A stretch of 64,000 nucleotides of DNA from Viola odorata (lineage: Eukaryota; Streptophyta; Magnoliopsida; Malpighiales; Violaceae). Where the stretch lies: NCBI GenBank assembly GCA_963691705.1, contig OY829541.1:11154564-11218563 (forward strand), in the 5' to 3' direction. Under the pieces are notes generated by a model. That model saw nothing but the letters and a program-made list of their open reading frames with translations, was not told where the DNA came from and did not search any database. Below are positions 34,085 to 45,344 of this stretch, piece by piece (position 1 is the stretch's first letter; each line of letters begins with the position of its first letter). The position numbers were made by a program, and so were the translations under genes.

Positions 34085-34330
34085 CTTAACACCCATCATC
34101 CACAGCAGGGTACTTTTCAAGGTGTCATTCACTTTCTCTCCCTTCCACATCACTTCCCACTAACTTTCATTTCTTTTTCTTATTAACATTTATAATTACC
34201 GCTGTTGTGGACGGTCTTAACACCCATCATCCACAGCAGGGTACTTTTCAAGGTGTCATTCACTTTCTCTCCCTTCCACATCACTTCCCACTAACTTTCA
34301 TTTCTTTTTCTTATTAACATTTATAATTAC
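34069..34330. repeat. 131-base tandem duplication at the Harbinger terminal region
   Basis: 34069-34199 and 34200-34330 are essentially identical, each beginning CGCTGTTGTGGACGGTCTTA and running through the CATCCACAGCAGGG end motif. Confidence 0.9.
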
Positions 34331-34578
34331 TATAATTGTTTTTTATAATATAATAAATAATAAATAATATATTTTTAATATAAATTAATTAAATTTCATA
34401 AATTTTTTTCAGTTCCCAAAAAATCTATACTTTTTTAATACAATAAATAATATGATATTTTTTAAAAATAACATACGATATTATTTATCACTCAGTAAAT
34501 TAAACATATATAGATTTTTGCAAACGAATAAGAAAATACACTAAATATTGGTAAACTTGAGAAATAATTTTTTTAAAT

Positions 34579-35901
34579 CTAATCGAGGGTTGTTCCAAAT
34601 TTATTCCAGATGTGCTCGACGAGATCCTTTTTCAACTGAATATATTGTGTTCTATCACGTAGCTCGGCTCTATTATGAATATATGATTCAGATCGGCCTT
34701 GGACATGCACTTCATATTGAGGCAGCACTTGCGTTTGGACATTGAACAAGGAGCTAGACCCGGGACTATCCGACTGATCGAAGTTGATATTTTCCCAATT
34801 TCGTGAATATGTATCTCGTTCATCCTCCACAATCATGTTATGTAAAATAATGCAAGCCCTCATTATTTTACCTAAGACATCGGTATCCCACATCCTGGCT
34901 GGTTGGCGAATAATGGAAAAGCGTGCTTGGAGTACCCCCAATGCACGTTCAACATCCTTCTTACATGATTCTTGTTGTTTGGCAAACAATTGCGCTTTGT
35001 TTCCTTGGGGCAATTGAATCGACTGGACGAAGACGGGTCATTTAGGGTAGATTCTGTCGGCAAGATAGTATGCAAGATTGTACTGCCGGCCATTCACAGT
35101 GTAGTTCATCGTTGGAGCTTCACCAGACTCAATGTGGTCAAAACCTAGTGACCTATCTAGTACATTTATGTCGTTCAATGTTCCGGGCAAGCCAAAAAAA
35201 GCATGCCATATCCACAAATCATAGGAGGCCACTGCCTCCAGGATAACTGTTGTCGTGCCCTTGTGTCCACTAGTAAACTGCCCTTGCCAAGCCTTAGGAC
35301 AATTCTTCCACTGCCAGTGCATGCAATCGATACTTCCAATCATTCCGGGGAAACCACGATCCTGACCAACTCGAAGTAACCTTTGCACGTCTTCCACATT
35401 TGGCCGTCTTAAGTATTCATCATGAAACAATGCAATTATTCCTTCGCAAAAATTACGAGTGCACTCAAGTGCAGTGGTTTCTCCAATCTTCACATACTCA
35501 TCACAAGCATCCCCGGCGACTCCATATGCGAGCATACGTATGGCAGTTGTACACTTCTGGATAGGCGTCAAACCAAGCTTGCCCGCATGGTTCCGCCTTT
35601 GAGTGAAGTAGTTGTCGTAATTTGATAAAGCTTCTACAATTCGGAGAAATAGTGACCTTCTCATTCGAAATCTTCTTCTAAATTGCATTTCAGTGTAAGT
35701 GTATGGCTCGTCGAAATAGTCGGCCATGAGCCTTTGATGGGCAGCTGCATGATCCCTGCTTATAGATTTTCTCTTATGTGATCGATTGTTTCGCCTCTGC
35801 AGCTCTTCAAGAAGTTCTTGTTGCCTTGCGAGTATAGATTCTTCCAACTCCCATTATTGTTGGATCTCTTCGAGACTGAAGGTATCTTTGGGTAGATCCA
35901 T
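34579..35901 (-). pseudogene. PIF/Harbinger transposase 1 (two nonsense codons)
   Basis: One continuous minus frame from ATG 35901 (MDLPKDTFSLEEIQQ) to a stop at 34579 encodes ~440 residues. It is interrupted by TAA at 35854-35856 and TGA at 35038-35040, which replaces a Trp in DRIYPK(W)PVF. The plant Harbinger nuclease domain (HARBI1-like, 'plant transposon protein') is clear: HTH-like FRRRFRMRRSLFLRIVEAL, GMIGSIDCMHW (Asp 1), GLPGTLNDINVLDRS (Asp 2) and KDVERALGVLQARF (Glu). It cuts and joins DNA at the element ends with help from the Myb-like partner. Apart from the two stops it is full length. Confidence 0.9.
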
Positions 35902-36058
35902 TGGATGATATAAAGAAAAAGATTTGAACTGAAAAGTTTTAAGTGGTATTCATATGATGTGCAATACCATTTTTATAATGAATGGTCTCCGAACTCCAAT
36001 CAGTTCATTTAATTTAATTCAATCTGAAGATAAGATATAGAAAGATGACAAATCACGT

Positions 36059-36560
36059 GTGGTATTTTGTCATGATTAAATCAGAAGGTAGTGGGGGTGG
36101 GGATGTCGTTATCTATTCAGAATCTAGGGTGTGGTGTTTTGTCATGATTCAATCAGAAGGTAGTGGGGGTGGGGACGTTCTTATCTATTCAGAATCTAGG
36201 GTGTTGTGTTTTGTCATGATTCAATCAGAAGGTAGTAGGGGTGGGGACGTTCTTATCTATTCAGAATCTAGGGTGTTGTGTTTTGTCATGATTCAATCAG
36301 AAGGTAGTGGGGATGGGGACGTTCTTATCTATTCAGAATCTAGGGTGTTGTGTTTTGTCATGATTCAATCAGAAGGTAGTGGGGGTGGGGACGTTCTTAT
36401 CTATTCAGAATCTAGGGTGTGGTGTTTTGTCATGATTCAATCAGAAGGTAGTGGGGGTGGGGACATTCTTATCTATTCAGAATCTAGGGTGTTGTGTTTT
36501 GTCATGATTAAATCAGAAGGTAGTGGGGGTGGGGATGTTTTTATCTATTCAGAATCTGAG
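36059..36560 (+). repeat. 72-base minisatellite, seven copies, between the two Harbinger genes
   Basis: The unit contains TTTTGTCATGATTCAATCAG and GGGACGTTCTTATCTATTCA. Period 72 is a multiple of three, so a plus-strand frame (36045-36707) stays open and encodes repeats with FVMIQSEGSGGGDVLIYSES; this is probably a by-product of periodicity. It sits upstream of the transposase gene, where a promoter would be expected. Confidence 0.92.
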
Positions 36561-36703
36561 GGTAGAGTCATGTCTAATAAACTCTCTTATTCAAACGGAA
36601 TTATTGAAATTAACATACACTTTCACAACCCACAAATTATTCAAAATAACACACAATTCGAAAATAAAACACACAATTTGAAAGTAAAACACACAATAAC
36701 AAA

Positions 36704-37858
36704 CTAGTTCTCAAACAACTCCTTCAGTAGCATCTTATACATATTTTCATCTATAGCATCACGATTTTCTTTGGCCTTCAAGGACATCAACATCTCCATC
36801 TTCTTAACACGTGCATACTCCAACATAGCTGATGCAGTACTAGCCTTGGATTGTTCAATGTTTTCACGAGCATGGGCTAAATTAGATAACTCCTCCTCAA
36901 TATCAACATTTGATTTTCTAGAAGTCGAATATCTGCTCGATGAAGCTCTAGCTTTCTTCTTTGTTGCATCCCTACCTTCTGGACGTACAATGGAAGGAGT
37001 TGAGGATTCAACGTCATCGCCACCACTTTTTCTCTTCGATCCACTACTTGCAGATTCATTTGCTCTTGGCATATATCTGGGTTGGTCTCGAACCAACTTC
37101 CACTCTTCCAGCAAGGAAAACCTATTACCTTCGCTCTCTTGATACAACTCTAGACCCTTGGCTATGTAGTTATCATCGAACCAACCACTACACTTCACTC
37201 TACATGCTCTACTGTAATAACCAATAAAACTACCTATCTTTTTATTGATCCTACGAAAATGACTTTTGCACTGTATCCCGGACCTCTGTTTTCCACCTTG
37301 GATGTTTTAATTCATATACTCTGCAACTTTACCCCAAAAAGTATCACCCTTTTGATTCGTCCCCAATTCACTATCATTACTAACGTGGAAATAACCAGTT
37401 AATAAAGATTTGTTCTCTTCCGTGCTCCAAAGGTCGTAACCTGATGATCACTTGGCTGATTGTTTGGTTGGAGCAAGAAAACTGAAAGGGGTATCCCCAT
37501 CAACATTTCCCATAGATATTTGTGTGGAAAATTCTGGGAAATCACTTGATCCACTACTGAAACGGGGTGTGTTTGGCTCATGAGTTTGCTCACTGTTTGA
37601 ATAGTTCATAGGAGCGGGAACATAGTTGTTTCCAGGAATAGGTTGATAGCCATAAGGCATATAAGGATGATTATACGGGTATTGCATGCCAAAATTTGAA
37701 GGCATCGCATACTGCGATCCAAAATTAGGCTGCATCCCCGTATTCTGAGGATTTTCTGGGCGTTGAATGTTTGGGCTCAGAGGTCGCATATTTAGATTTT
37801 GAGCTTGGCTAGGGAAGTTGAAATTTGGGAAAAAATTATAGTTTTGTGAAGGATCCAT
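36704..37858 (-). pseudogene. Myb-like ORF1 of Harbinger 1 with NAM-associated C-terminal domain
   Basis: From ATG 37858 (MDPSQNYNFFPNFNF), residues 1-135 are Asn/Pro/Gln-rich and disordered. In the same frame, after a TGA (37448-37450), comes the Myb/trihelix-like domain LWSTEENKSLLTGYFHVSND, TFWGKVAEYMN, RSGIQCKSHFRRINKKIGSF. A TAA follows YMN (about 37307). The C-terminal NAM-associated-type helical region (ARENIEQSKASTASAMLEYA, MLLKELFEN) ends at 36704. In this superfamily the Myb-like protein binds DNA and escorts the transposase into the nucleus. Two nonsense codons make it a pseudogene. Confidence 0.85.
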
Positions 37859-38040
37859 GAAAGAGCTTGAAGATTGTAAAAAATACAGATTTTTTTTTAT
37901 GTCCAAATGACACAAACCTAGTCTCTATTTATAGATCTCAAAAAATTAAAAATAATGGTATATTTTTTTTAATTTTATTTTGAGTATTTATTATAAAAAA
38001 AATCATTACAAAAATGAGGGGGGGGAAAAAAGAAAATTGA

Positions 38041-38131
38041 GGTGGACCAATGACAGGCCGCCACGCGTGCGCGTGCAGGCCTGTCATGACAGCCCTGCCG
38101 CGCACGCGTGGCGAGCTGTCATTTGTCCACC
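38041..38131. repeat. ~90-base palindrome in the Harbinger 1 right subterminal region
   Basis: GGTGGACCAATGACAG ... CTGTCATTTGTCCACC, with an inner CGCCACGCGTGCGCG / CGCGCACGCGTGGCG stem around CTGTCATGACAG. A second hairpin, CTGACAGTGG..CCACTGTCAG, lies just outside (38160-38185) and has a counterpart at 33209-33233. Confidence 0.85.
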
Positions 38132-38314
38132 TAAATTTTTTTATTTTTTTTTAAAAACAAACTGACAGTGGGGGTCCCACTGTCAGTTTGATACCGGTAT
38201 CATCCCACGACACCTTCTCTTTCCTTGTGGACCAATGACACTCCATCGATCCCCTGCTGCACCACTTAGTACCCAAATGACACCCACAATGATACATTGC
38301 TGTGGACAGTCTTA

Positions 38315-38891
38315 TGTCTCTTTTAATCCCATTGTTGTTGTGGAATATCGTGATTTATCGCCCTGGTTAATAATTATTGTTTAAAATAAATAAATATGAT
38401 TTTTTCAATTAAAATATTTATTAAAGTGTTGTTAAATTTAAAATTGATTAAAACAATATAAATCTTTTATTTATTATTTTTAAGAATTTTTTATAATATG
38501 TTGTATATTAACTTTCAAAAAACTAGGATGGGCAACATATGAGGGGATGGGAGGAAAATAATTTTTGATTTTCTTCTCACTTATTCTCAAACTATAATAG
38601 CTAAATGCATATTTTAATCTCTAAATCTATGCAACATTCTGAAATTAGTCCCTATGTTTACCTTTAACTGAAATCAATCTCTACGATCCAAATTAATCCA
38701 ATCAATTAAACATATTGGATTCCTTGTAGTTTCATCTATGAGATAAAAAAACTTCAAAAATGGTTTCATACCCGTGTTGGGTAAGTGTCGAAAATCAATA
38801 TTTACCCAATATGTATCAAATATACGAGGACATTCATAAAAAATAAATTTAAATTTAAATTTAAATCAAATATTTTTCAGACACTTAGGGA
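38315..38891. other. AT-rich spacer
   Basis: No gene is seen; a short TTTAAA-rich repeat lies at 38845-38870. Confidence 0.6.
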
Positions 38892-39281
38892 TACTCCTTC
38901 CAGACCCAAAAGAATATCGTTCTGGGTCGGGAGGATTTGTCTAAATTAAATGTCATTACCCCACTTTTCTGACATTTTTAGTGGTGAAATTACTACCCTG
39001 CCCTTTCTACAATCACGCACGCCACTCTCCTCTCCTTTCCTTCTCGCTAGAGTCAAACCTTGTTTAACCCTTGCTAATCCAACAAAATGACCATCGATTT
39101 TGGGTGAGAAATTGAAAATCGAAAGGATGGCAAAATGAAAATTTTCAAGTTTCAAACTGATTATGACCTCCTTTTTGTTTCTCAAGTTACATTTCTTCGT
39201 CTCCTACTTCATTTTCTTGTATTTTCAAATTCAGTGAAAATCTCTCCAAAATTAGGGTTTGAGAATTTTAATCGTTGAAAT

Positions 39282-39692
39282 ATGGAGAGCATCGACTTCT
39301 GGGATGATTCGCAATACGATAGTTTGGTGGAATTTGATGATTCCATGAATATGTTCGTTAGAGATTCCATTGGAATCGATGAGGAGGCCAGTTATTTGGG
39401 TGTGGTTACAATGGACACAGTGGAAGAGAGGATGGTTTCAAGCGAAGCAGTGGAATTCGATGTCAGAGTGAAGGAAGAAAGTGCAACAGCGATCAAAACA
39501 ACAAAATTACCATTGGATATTGATTTAAACAAGCACCCTATTGAGGAGACCCTACTGACAACAAACTACAAGGGAGAATGAGATTTCGATCTCAATAAAT
39601 TGCCAATAGTAGGTATGTACCACTTTGATGATCCTTCTTATGAGCTGAGTTTCATTGAGATGCTGCGGATCCTTCTTCTAGGATTCTACTAA
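39282..39692 (+). pseudogene. DLN/EAR-motif accessory protein of mariner B (ORF3), one nonsense codon
   Basis: From ATG 39282 a 136-residue frame runs to TAA 39690-39692 with one TGA at 39579-39581. The N-terminal block matches the other copies (MESIDFWDDSQYDSLVEFDD, SMNMFVRDSIG). The acidic linker has diverged, but both repression-type motifs are kept: LDIDLNKHPIEE before the stop and DFDLNKLPIVG after it. The C-terminus FIEMLRILLLGFY matches copy A's YIEMLRLLFPSFY. Conservation beyond the stop shows that the nonsense change is recent relative to the divergence of the copies. EAR motifs recruit TOPLESS-type co-repressors; function here is inferred. Confidence 0.75.
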
Positions 39693-40387
39693 ATGAGATT
39701 TATGGTTTTTCCTTTTTGTGTGATATTGCCAGAATGTGGCATTATGATTGTGTAATTTAGATTTTAGGTTGTAATGTTGTAATCCATTTTGGATTTTGTC
39801 AGTTTCCTATGGGTTTTGGAATACATAATGAGTGATCTATTGCCCAGTTTGGTTTGTGTATACCATGGATTAAGGTTGTAATGTTGTAATCCACTTAAAA
39901 TTGTGTATGTAATGCATCCAACCAGTGCACTAGGTTGTATTTCTGTAAAGATTTTATGACTAATTAATGGAATGCAAATTGGTTACATTGCTGGCAATTT
40001 TTCTGGGTGTGAGAGATGTTTGTACATTCTAGCTGAGAGAATTAAAAGTTGTATTTCTAGGTTTATTGACATTGTAAGCAAACATGTCAGTTTTGCTAGG
40101 TTTTAACGTACATTCTGGGTTGTTATTGGTTTGTGATTTTCCCAGTTTCGTTTCATACATTATTAACCAATATGATCACTCCCAATTGAGGCATCCAAAA
40201 ATTGAATTAGAGAAAACAAGCACACACGACAAAAACAGAGCATGATCAAATGCCAAACATATTTTTCATTACACCACCACAAACAAACAAAAACATAAAG
40301 TGGAATTAAAAAATATAAACATAAACATAAAACTAGAATTTAAAAATATAAACACAAACACCCAAACTAAACCTAATTTACCATAAT

Positions 40388-40750
40388 CTAATTTGTGTTT
40401 AGAATGGATGGCACCCTATTGGCAAAGTTGTTGAGGGACTCAATGCAAGCCCTCAAGGTCCTTAGAGTAAGTTGTAGAACAACCTTCTTTTGCTTCATCT
40501 TTGCAATGGTTGTTACTAGGGGGGTAATGCACTCCCCAATGACATCAACCGCATCAGCTACTTCATCCCCCTCTTCCTCATTGAAAATATCCTGCTTGAT
40601 CCCCCTCAGGTCCTCAACATAAGTCTCCAAAAGGTCCAACCTAGTTGTTGTTTGCAATATTTTGTGCTCCAGCTGAGCAATGTCATCATGTAGATCACCA
40701 CTGACCTTGGCAAAAAAATTGAGGAGTTGTGCCCTACGACCGCGTTTCAT
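40388..40750 (-). CDS. Helical accessory protein of mariner B (ORF2)
   Basis: An intact frame; I take ATG 40750 (MKRGRRAQLLNFF, 120 residues) because upstream residues are not conserved in copy C. The protein is a predicted helical bundle or coiled coil: DIAQLEHKILQTTTRLDLLE, VEDLRGIKQDIFNEEEGDEV, then TTIAKMKQKKVVLQLTLRTL with LNNFANRVPSIL at the end. Copy C shares LQTT..-LE..-EEL, MKQK+.VL.L.LR+.R and LNNF.N.+P.I. A TATATATAAAAG-type box lies ~115 bases upstream. There are no enzymatic motifs. It sits downstream of the transposase on the same strand. Oligomerisation or partner binding is a plausible role. Confidence 0.65.
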   Translation of the reverse strand: MKRGRRAQLLNFFAKVSGDLHDDIAQLEHKILQTTTRLDLLETYVEDLRGIKQDIFNEEEGDEVADAVDVIGECITPLVTTIAKMKQKKVVLQLTLRTLRACIESLNNFANRVPSILNTN

Positions 40751-40862
40751 GATAGAAAACCTAAATAAATTACAGAGGAGTAAGGAGGTAAAGAAAGAAA
40801 GAGAAATAGAAGAAACAAGATAACGATGTAGAGAAGGGCGAGAAAGGATTGAAGGAGATGAC

Positions 40863-40874
40863 TCTATATATAAA
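40863..40874 (-). promoter_or_regulatory. TATA box of mariner B ORF2
   Basis: CTTTTATATATA in minus sense, ~115 bases upstream of ATG 40750; copy C has TATAAATA at 57148-57155, 108 bases upstream of its start. Confidence 0.6.
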
Positions 40875-41639
40875 AGGGTTGAATTAAAGATAGAGCCGAT
40901 TCGATATCTTTGCATTCAAGTTGGAGCAGGTTTTGGAAACCAGAAAAAACTGCATAAATATCAAATTAATTGATGCAAACGTTGGCAATAATTTTTTTGC
41001 ACAAGCCAGTTTCCATATCAAGTGCAATCACCTCAATTCTGTTATAGAACAAAATCTTACTACTGTGAAAATTCTTGTCTACAATGAAGACTAATTAGCT
41101 GTCATAACTGCCACAATACAGAGCATGAGAGTATTGTTTGAAATCCTTCACTACATTCGTACCAGCAAAATCTTTTAAACTTCATGTATAATGAATAACA
41201 TGCAACTTCACCATTAAGATGCTAACAACCATTATCCTTTAATTTAGTCCATCAATATTACACTATGGATATTTGTAAATATTCATAAATAGAACAAACA
41301 TTGTCTTCAGAATCTCATATCTACCACCACAAACCATAGAAGACATAGTTTGATCTACCTAACCAAAAACTGTTAGCACATTATATACACAAAAACTAAC
41401 CCCAAAAATTTCTATTCCAATCTATACTAAGCAAAATGAATTACTACTATCTTCCATCAACCGAAACCATAGTTCATCAATTTCAACTAAATCACTTAAA
41501 ATTCAATAATCTTCCCCAATGTCACAACTTGAAAAAAAGAAGAGTACATAGAGTCAACATAGGATACATGGACTTGTAAATAAAGTTGCGACATGATTAA
41601 TAAAGGAAATTGGTATTGATCCTTATCTTTTTATTAAGG

Positions 41640-42852
41640 AAGATGAGCATTAGCAATTGCAACAACTAGTGGATCACACGACAGTCGTGAGGAAAGAATG
41701 CCTTGCCTTTGTAGTTGATTTTTTTAAAGTGTGGAATCCTATATGTATTGGATCGTAAGATTTTCAATACGTCAATCATACAAGCCTAAAGTGTGATGAA
41801 AATGTTGTTGCTCTTCTTATCCAATAACTCAGCAAATGATTTCTCAACAGCTGCAACCAATTGCTCAACAGACGTAGCATATTCTTTCTCTTGTAATGAT
41901 TGTATAGCTTTAAAAAATCCCAAGTCCAACACATTTAGATCTGGGAAATTAGGGACTTGACATAGTATCATGACATTCAGACCTAATCTGTGAGTTGCAG
42001 TAATAAATTCTTCATCATCATCGAGGATATGTGTCTTAGCATTATCTTATTGAATAACGATTGGTTCTATGATGCTATCCCTAGGTCAATTATCCATAAT
42101 GGCAGGTAAAATATTCTTAATCATGAAATCCCAAATGACTTTCCTATCTATTTTTGTGATTGGCTTAACTTCTAATGATCCAGCTATCTTATTGGCACTC
42201 GACCTAATTGCGGTAACCTCATTAACTAAAGAAAACACTCTTATCTTGCCATCAAATGTACAAATTCTTTCAGAATTATACTTTGGTCTAGCAACAACTG
42301 CTAAAAACATTATTTTAGGAACAAAATTGATTGATTTGATTATTCTTATAGGATCGTCTTCATCAACCAACAGGTAGTAAGTCTGAATCCTTTTGGTCAT
42401 CTAAAGCCACTTCTCATCGATGTGGACAATTCAGCTATCTCCTTAGTTGTTTTCTTTCCAAGTGTCCCATCTTTACTCTTTTGCAAAAGCATTCCATAAA
42501 CATCAATCCTATCAGGATTATTCAACTCTTTCTTTTTCAGATTGAGATGTGGTTCATTCAGGTCTAACAACAACAAAAAACTTCAAGATTAAAGATAAAA
42601 TTTTGTAATTTGAGTGAATGAAATATATTCATTTGAATGAAGTATACCTTGTTCATCACTTCGCGGATTTGGGTCAACATTTAAATCTAAGATTTCTTCG
42701 ATTTGTCCACTTCTAGGAAATGCATTGCTAGGATTCTCTTCTCCATCTTCTTCTGTTTTTTCACGAGAGGGGTATGGTGGTTGACAAACAAGTTTAGGAT
42801 ATGGTTGTATTGATGGATTATCTTCGAAAGGATCAGAGCACGAATGCTCCAT
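41640..42852 (-). pseudogene. Mariner transposase B, internally deleted
   Basis: Exon 1 is 42852-42648 (MEHSCSDPFEDNPSIQPYPK). An intron (donor GGTATAC, acceptor TTAG at 42564) leads in frame to exon 2. The joined N-terminus has two DLN motifs, EEILDLNVDPNP and EQDLNEPHLNL. Exon 2 begins like copies A and C (KKKELNNPDRIDVYGMLLQK, KKTTKEIAE). It then jumps at ~42425 straight to VHIDEKWL, losing ~100 residues of the second helix-turn-helix region. The catalytic part follows with stops and shifts: TYYLLVDEDDPIRIIKSINF, VPKIMFLAVVARPKYN and PDLNVLDLGFFKAIQSLQEK. It is inactive. Confidence 0.85.
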
Positions 42853-43260
42853 TATTAAAAAGGAAGCAAGTAAAAGTTTTTAGGATTGTTGGTAGATTTC
42901 GATCGCAGAGAATATGTTTTTTTTTCTCTCTACAACATGTCAATTTATAAAAAAAGATGGGAATAGGAGACACGTGAAAGAATGAAGGAGAGGAATTAGG
43001 AAAGACACAACACTTTCTTTTGTTTAGTACTGACATTTTACTATTTTATAAAGTTGGACAAAACCTAAACGCTTGAAGCTTCAAAAAGAAATTACTTTAT
43101 TGTTTCGTGAATTTCCTTCAATCTCTCTAATAATAATTAGTATATTATTTAATTTTTAAATTCAACTCTTTTTCTTTCAGTTGAAAATTTTAGTTTCAAC
43201 TTTAGTATGAAATCGACAATTATAGTAGTTGTAACAATTTATGAAATTTGATATCTTAGT

Positions 43261-44741
43261 TAGGGGTGGCAAATAGGTGGGTACGGGTAAAAATTAAATG
43301 GGTATGGGTGGGTATGGGTATCATACCCATTTATTATCCATATAATTTTTTAAATGGGTACCCATACCCATTTACACCCATTTAAACCATACCCACCCAT
43401 TTACACCCATTTAAATCATACCCACTCAATAAATATAATTTTTTTATTAAGTAAGATTAAAAATACTATGTTTGACCAAAAAAAATGTAGATTTTGACAA
43501 AATTTGACTATGTGACTCGATTTTGATTGTGTATGCTGGTTTTATCGTTTAGACTCGAGTTTGACCATTTAGCCTCGAGTTTGACCATTTAGGCTTGGGT
43601 TTGACCGTTTAGGCTCGGGTTTGACCGTTTAGGCTCGGGTTTGACTATTTAGGCTCAGGTTTGATCATTTAGGCTCGAGTTTTATCGTTTAGGCTCGGGC
43701 AAATAGTAAAGTACCACACAAATCGCTTAAATCTTCAACAAGCAGATCTCCATCCTGATCATCTACCTCAAGGGTTGCCAAAACGGGTTTACCGACCCGA
43801 CCCGTTTATAGTGACCCGTTTAAAAAAGGGTTAAAAATTGACCAGATCTATTTTGACCCATCAACCCGTACCCGACCCGTTTGACCCGTTTAACCAAAAA
43901 GGTGCCGTTTTGATCTAATTAACCAAAACGGCGTCGTTTTGATCCTGTGGAGGAAAAACTTAGGGGGTCTAAAGGGGTCAACAACCCCTCTGGTTGGTCA
44001 GTCCCTACCGTCCCGTTTAAATTCGGGTCGGGCCGAATTGACCCGATTTTAGACCCGAATTTTTGTATTTATTTTTGGTTGTTTAAGTGTTGATCCATTT
44101 ATAATGCCAATTTTTTTACGAATTTTTAAAAAATAAATACCTTATAGAAACAAGTTGTTATTGATGTGATTTTTCAGCTAATATATTTTATACTATATAT
44201 TTTACGCATTTAAATCTCTAAGTAAATACTACATTGAAATAAACGGATTTAGAAATGAAATTATTACATAAATAAGTTTCATGACATAAATTTTACTAAA
44301 TATTTATCTAACAGAACTCGAACTTTCAGCGTCAACTAGATCAAAATAAAACAGTTAATAATTATTAATTAATTAAGTAAAGCCAAAATGATAACATAAA
44401 TTATTTAAGTTTATATATTTATTTCAACATTAATGATTTAATATTAATTATAAGAATAGTTAGGAAATTTATAAATTAATTCAAAATATATTTAAATAAT
44501 TTTGAATGGTCCATGGCCATGATTTTTTCATGTTTTGAAGAAGAAAACCATGAGTGATCCCATGAAAAGTATAAAACTCATTTTTAAAAAATTAAAGAAA
44601 ATAAGAAAAGTGGATATAGAATTATTCAAACCCAATTAAATCCATATATTTTAGTTTAAATGGGTATATACTATATACTCATTTAAAAATTTAACTGACC
44701 CATTTAATTAATTGGGCATGAGTACATATTTGCTACTCCTA
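43261..44741. mobile_element. Non-autonomous hAT element / large MITE
   Basis: The ends are TAGGGGTGGCAAA (43261) and TTTGCTACTCCTA (to 44741), flanked by the identical 8-bp duplication ATCTTAGT (43253-43260, 44742-44749). Subterminal GGGTA/TACCC and CCCATTTA motifs are dense near both ends. There is no coding capacity. A second repeat-like block starting GGGTTGCCAAAACGGGT (43773 on) may be a nested relative. Confidence 0.85.
43549..43700 (+). repeat. 20-base tandem repeat inside the hAT element
   Basis: About seven to eight degenerate copies of GTTTGACCGTTTAGGCTCGG. Confidence 0.85.
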
Positions 44742-44749
44742 ATCTTAGT

Positions 44750-45344
44750 TATTCATTAAATTGGAAACGGTTTTTATTTGCTAAAGTACAATACTTGGCC
44801 AAACTTCTAATTTATTTCAAATCTAAGATGGCTCAACTCTAAGAAATTTTTCATTCGTTCCCAGTTATGGCCTTGGGTCTCGAAACATAAGTCCTGGTAT
44901 TTTTCTTATGGAAAAAGAAAGAAAGAGAAGATATTAATTGAATCAGATAGTGAACAAAAGTAACACGTGATTTTGGCCAGAAACGATGGGTTTTGATTTT
45001 GCCAAGGAGAAGAAGGATATGTTTTGCTGTGAAGCATGGTTGCAAAAACCAAACTGAACCAGCTGATCTGACCAAAAAATATTGTGATTTAGTCAGAATT
45101 CAGTTTTTATACCAAAATAATATATTATTTAATTTTATCAAAAAATCCGGACACTGATTCAGTCCGAATTTTCAAACTTTTCATGCATAGATATAATTAA
45201 TTTACATTAAAGATTTAAAATTTCAAAACTTCCAAATATATGTTAATTTAATTGATTTGCAATTAATATCTATATATTGTTATATTTAATTTTAGACAAT
45301 TAGTAAATTAGAATTTATTTATGGATCCAAATTTTCCTAAATAT
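44750..45344. other. AT-rich spacer
   Basis: No gene or element boundary is recognised between the hAT element and Harbinger 2. Confidence 0.6.

Larger units (their letters stand above)
33043..38311 (-). mobile_element. PIF/Harbinger DNA transposon 1, two-gene type
   Basis: The ends are GACCATCCACAGCA (33043) and TGCTGTGGACAGTC (to 38311), flanked by TTA on both sides (33040-33042, 38312-38314), the PIF/Harbinger target. On minus it encodes a Myb-like ORF1 (37858-36704) and a DDE transposase (35901-34579), both with nonsense codons. Between them lies a 72-base minisatellite. The left 1 kb (33043-34084) is itself bounded by the same inverted repeat and TTA, so it may be a deletion derivative inserted at the true left end. 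Confidence 0.88.
38894..43040 (-). mobile_element. Mariner-like DNA transposon B (right end lost)
   Basis: The left end CTCCTTCCAGACCC follows TA at 38892-38893 and lies ~390 bases before the ORF3 start, as at the corresponding end of copies A and C. No inverse copy is visible to the right, so the right boundary (~43040) is only an estimate beyond the transposase start. Gene order matches copies A and C inverted: ORF3 (plus) converges on ORF2 and the transposase (both minus). The transposase has an internal deletion, so this is an older or decayed copy. Confidence 0.75.

Noticed and set aside
34548..35017. Plus-strand frames opposite the Harbinger transposase
   Set aside because: Antisense shadows of a clearly recognised minus-strand coding sequence.
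36045..36707. Plus-strand open frame of 220 codons encoding 24-residue repeats
   Set aside because: It exists because the 72-base minisatellite has a period divisible by three; there is no promoter, domain or conserved start, and both Harbinger genes lie on the other strand.
43000..43260. Search for the right inverted repeat of mariner B
   Set aside because: No sequence complementary to CTCCTTCCAGACCC is visible here or just beyond the hAT MITE, so the right end was treated as lost rather than forced.
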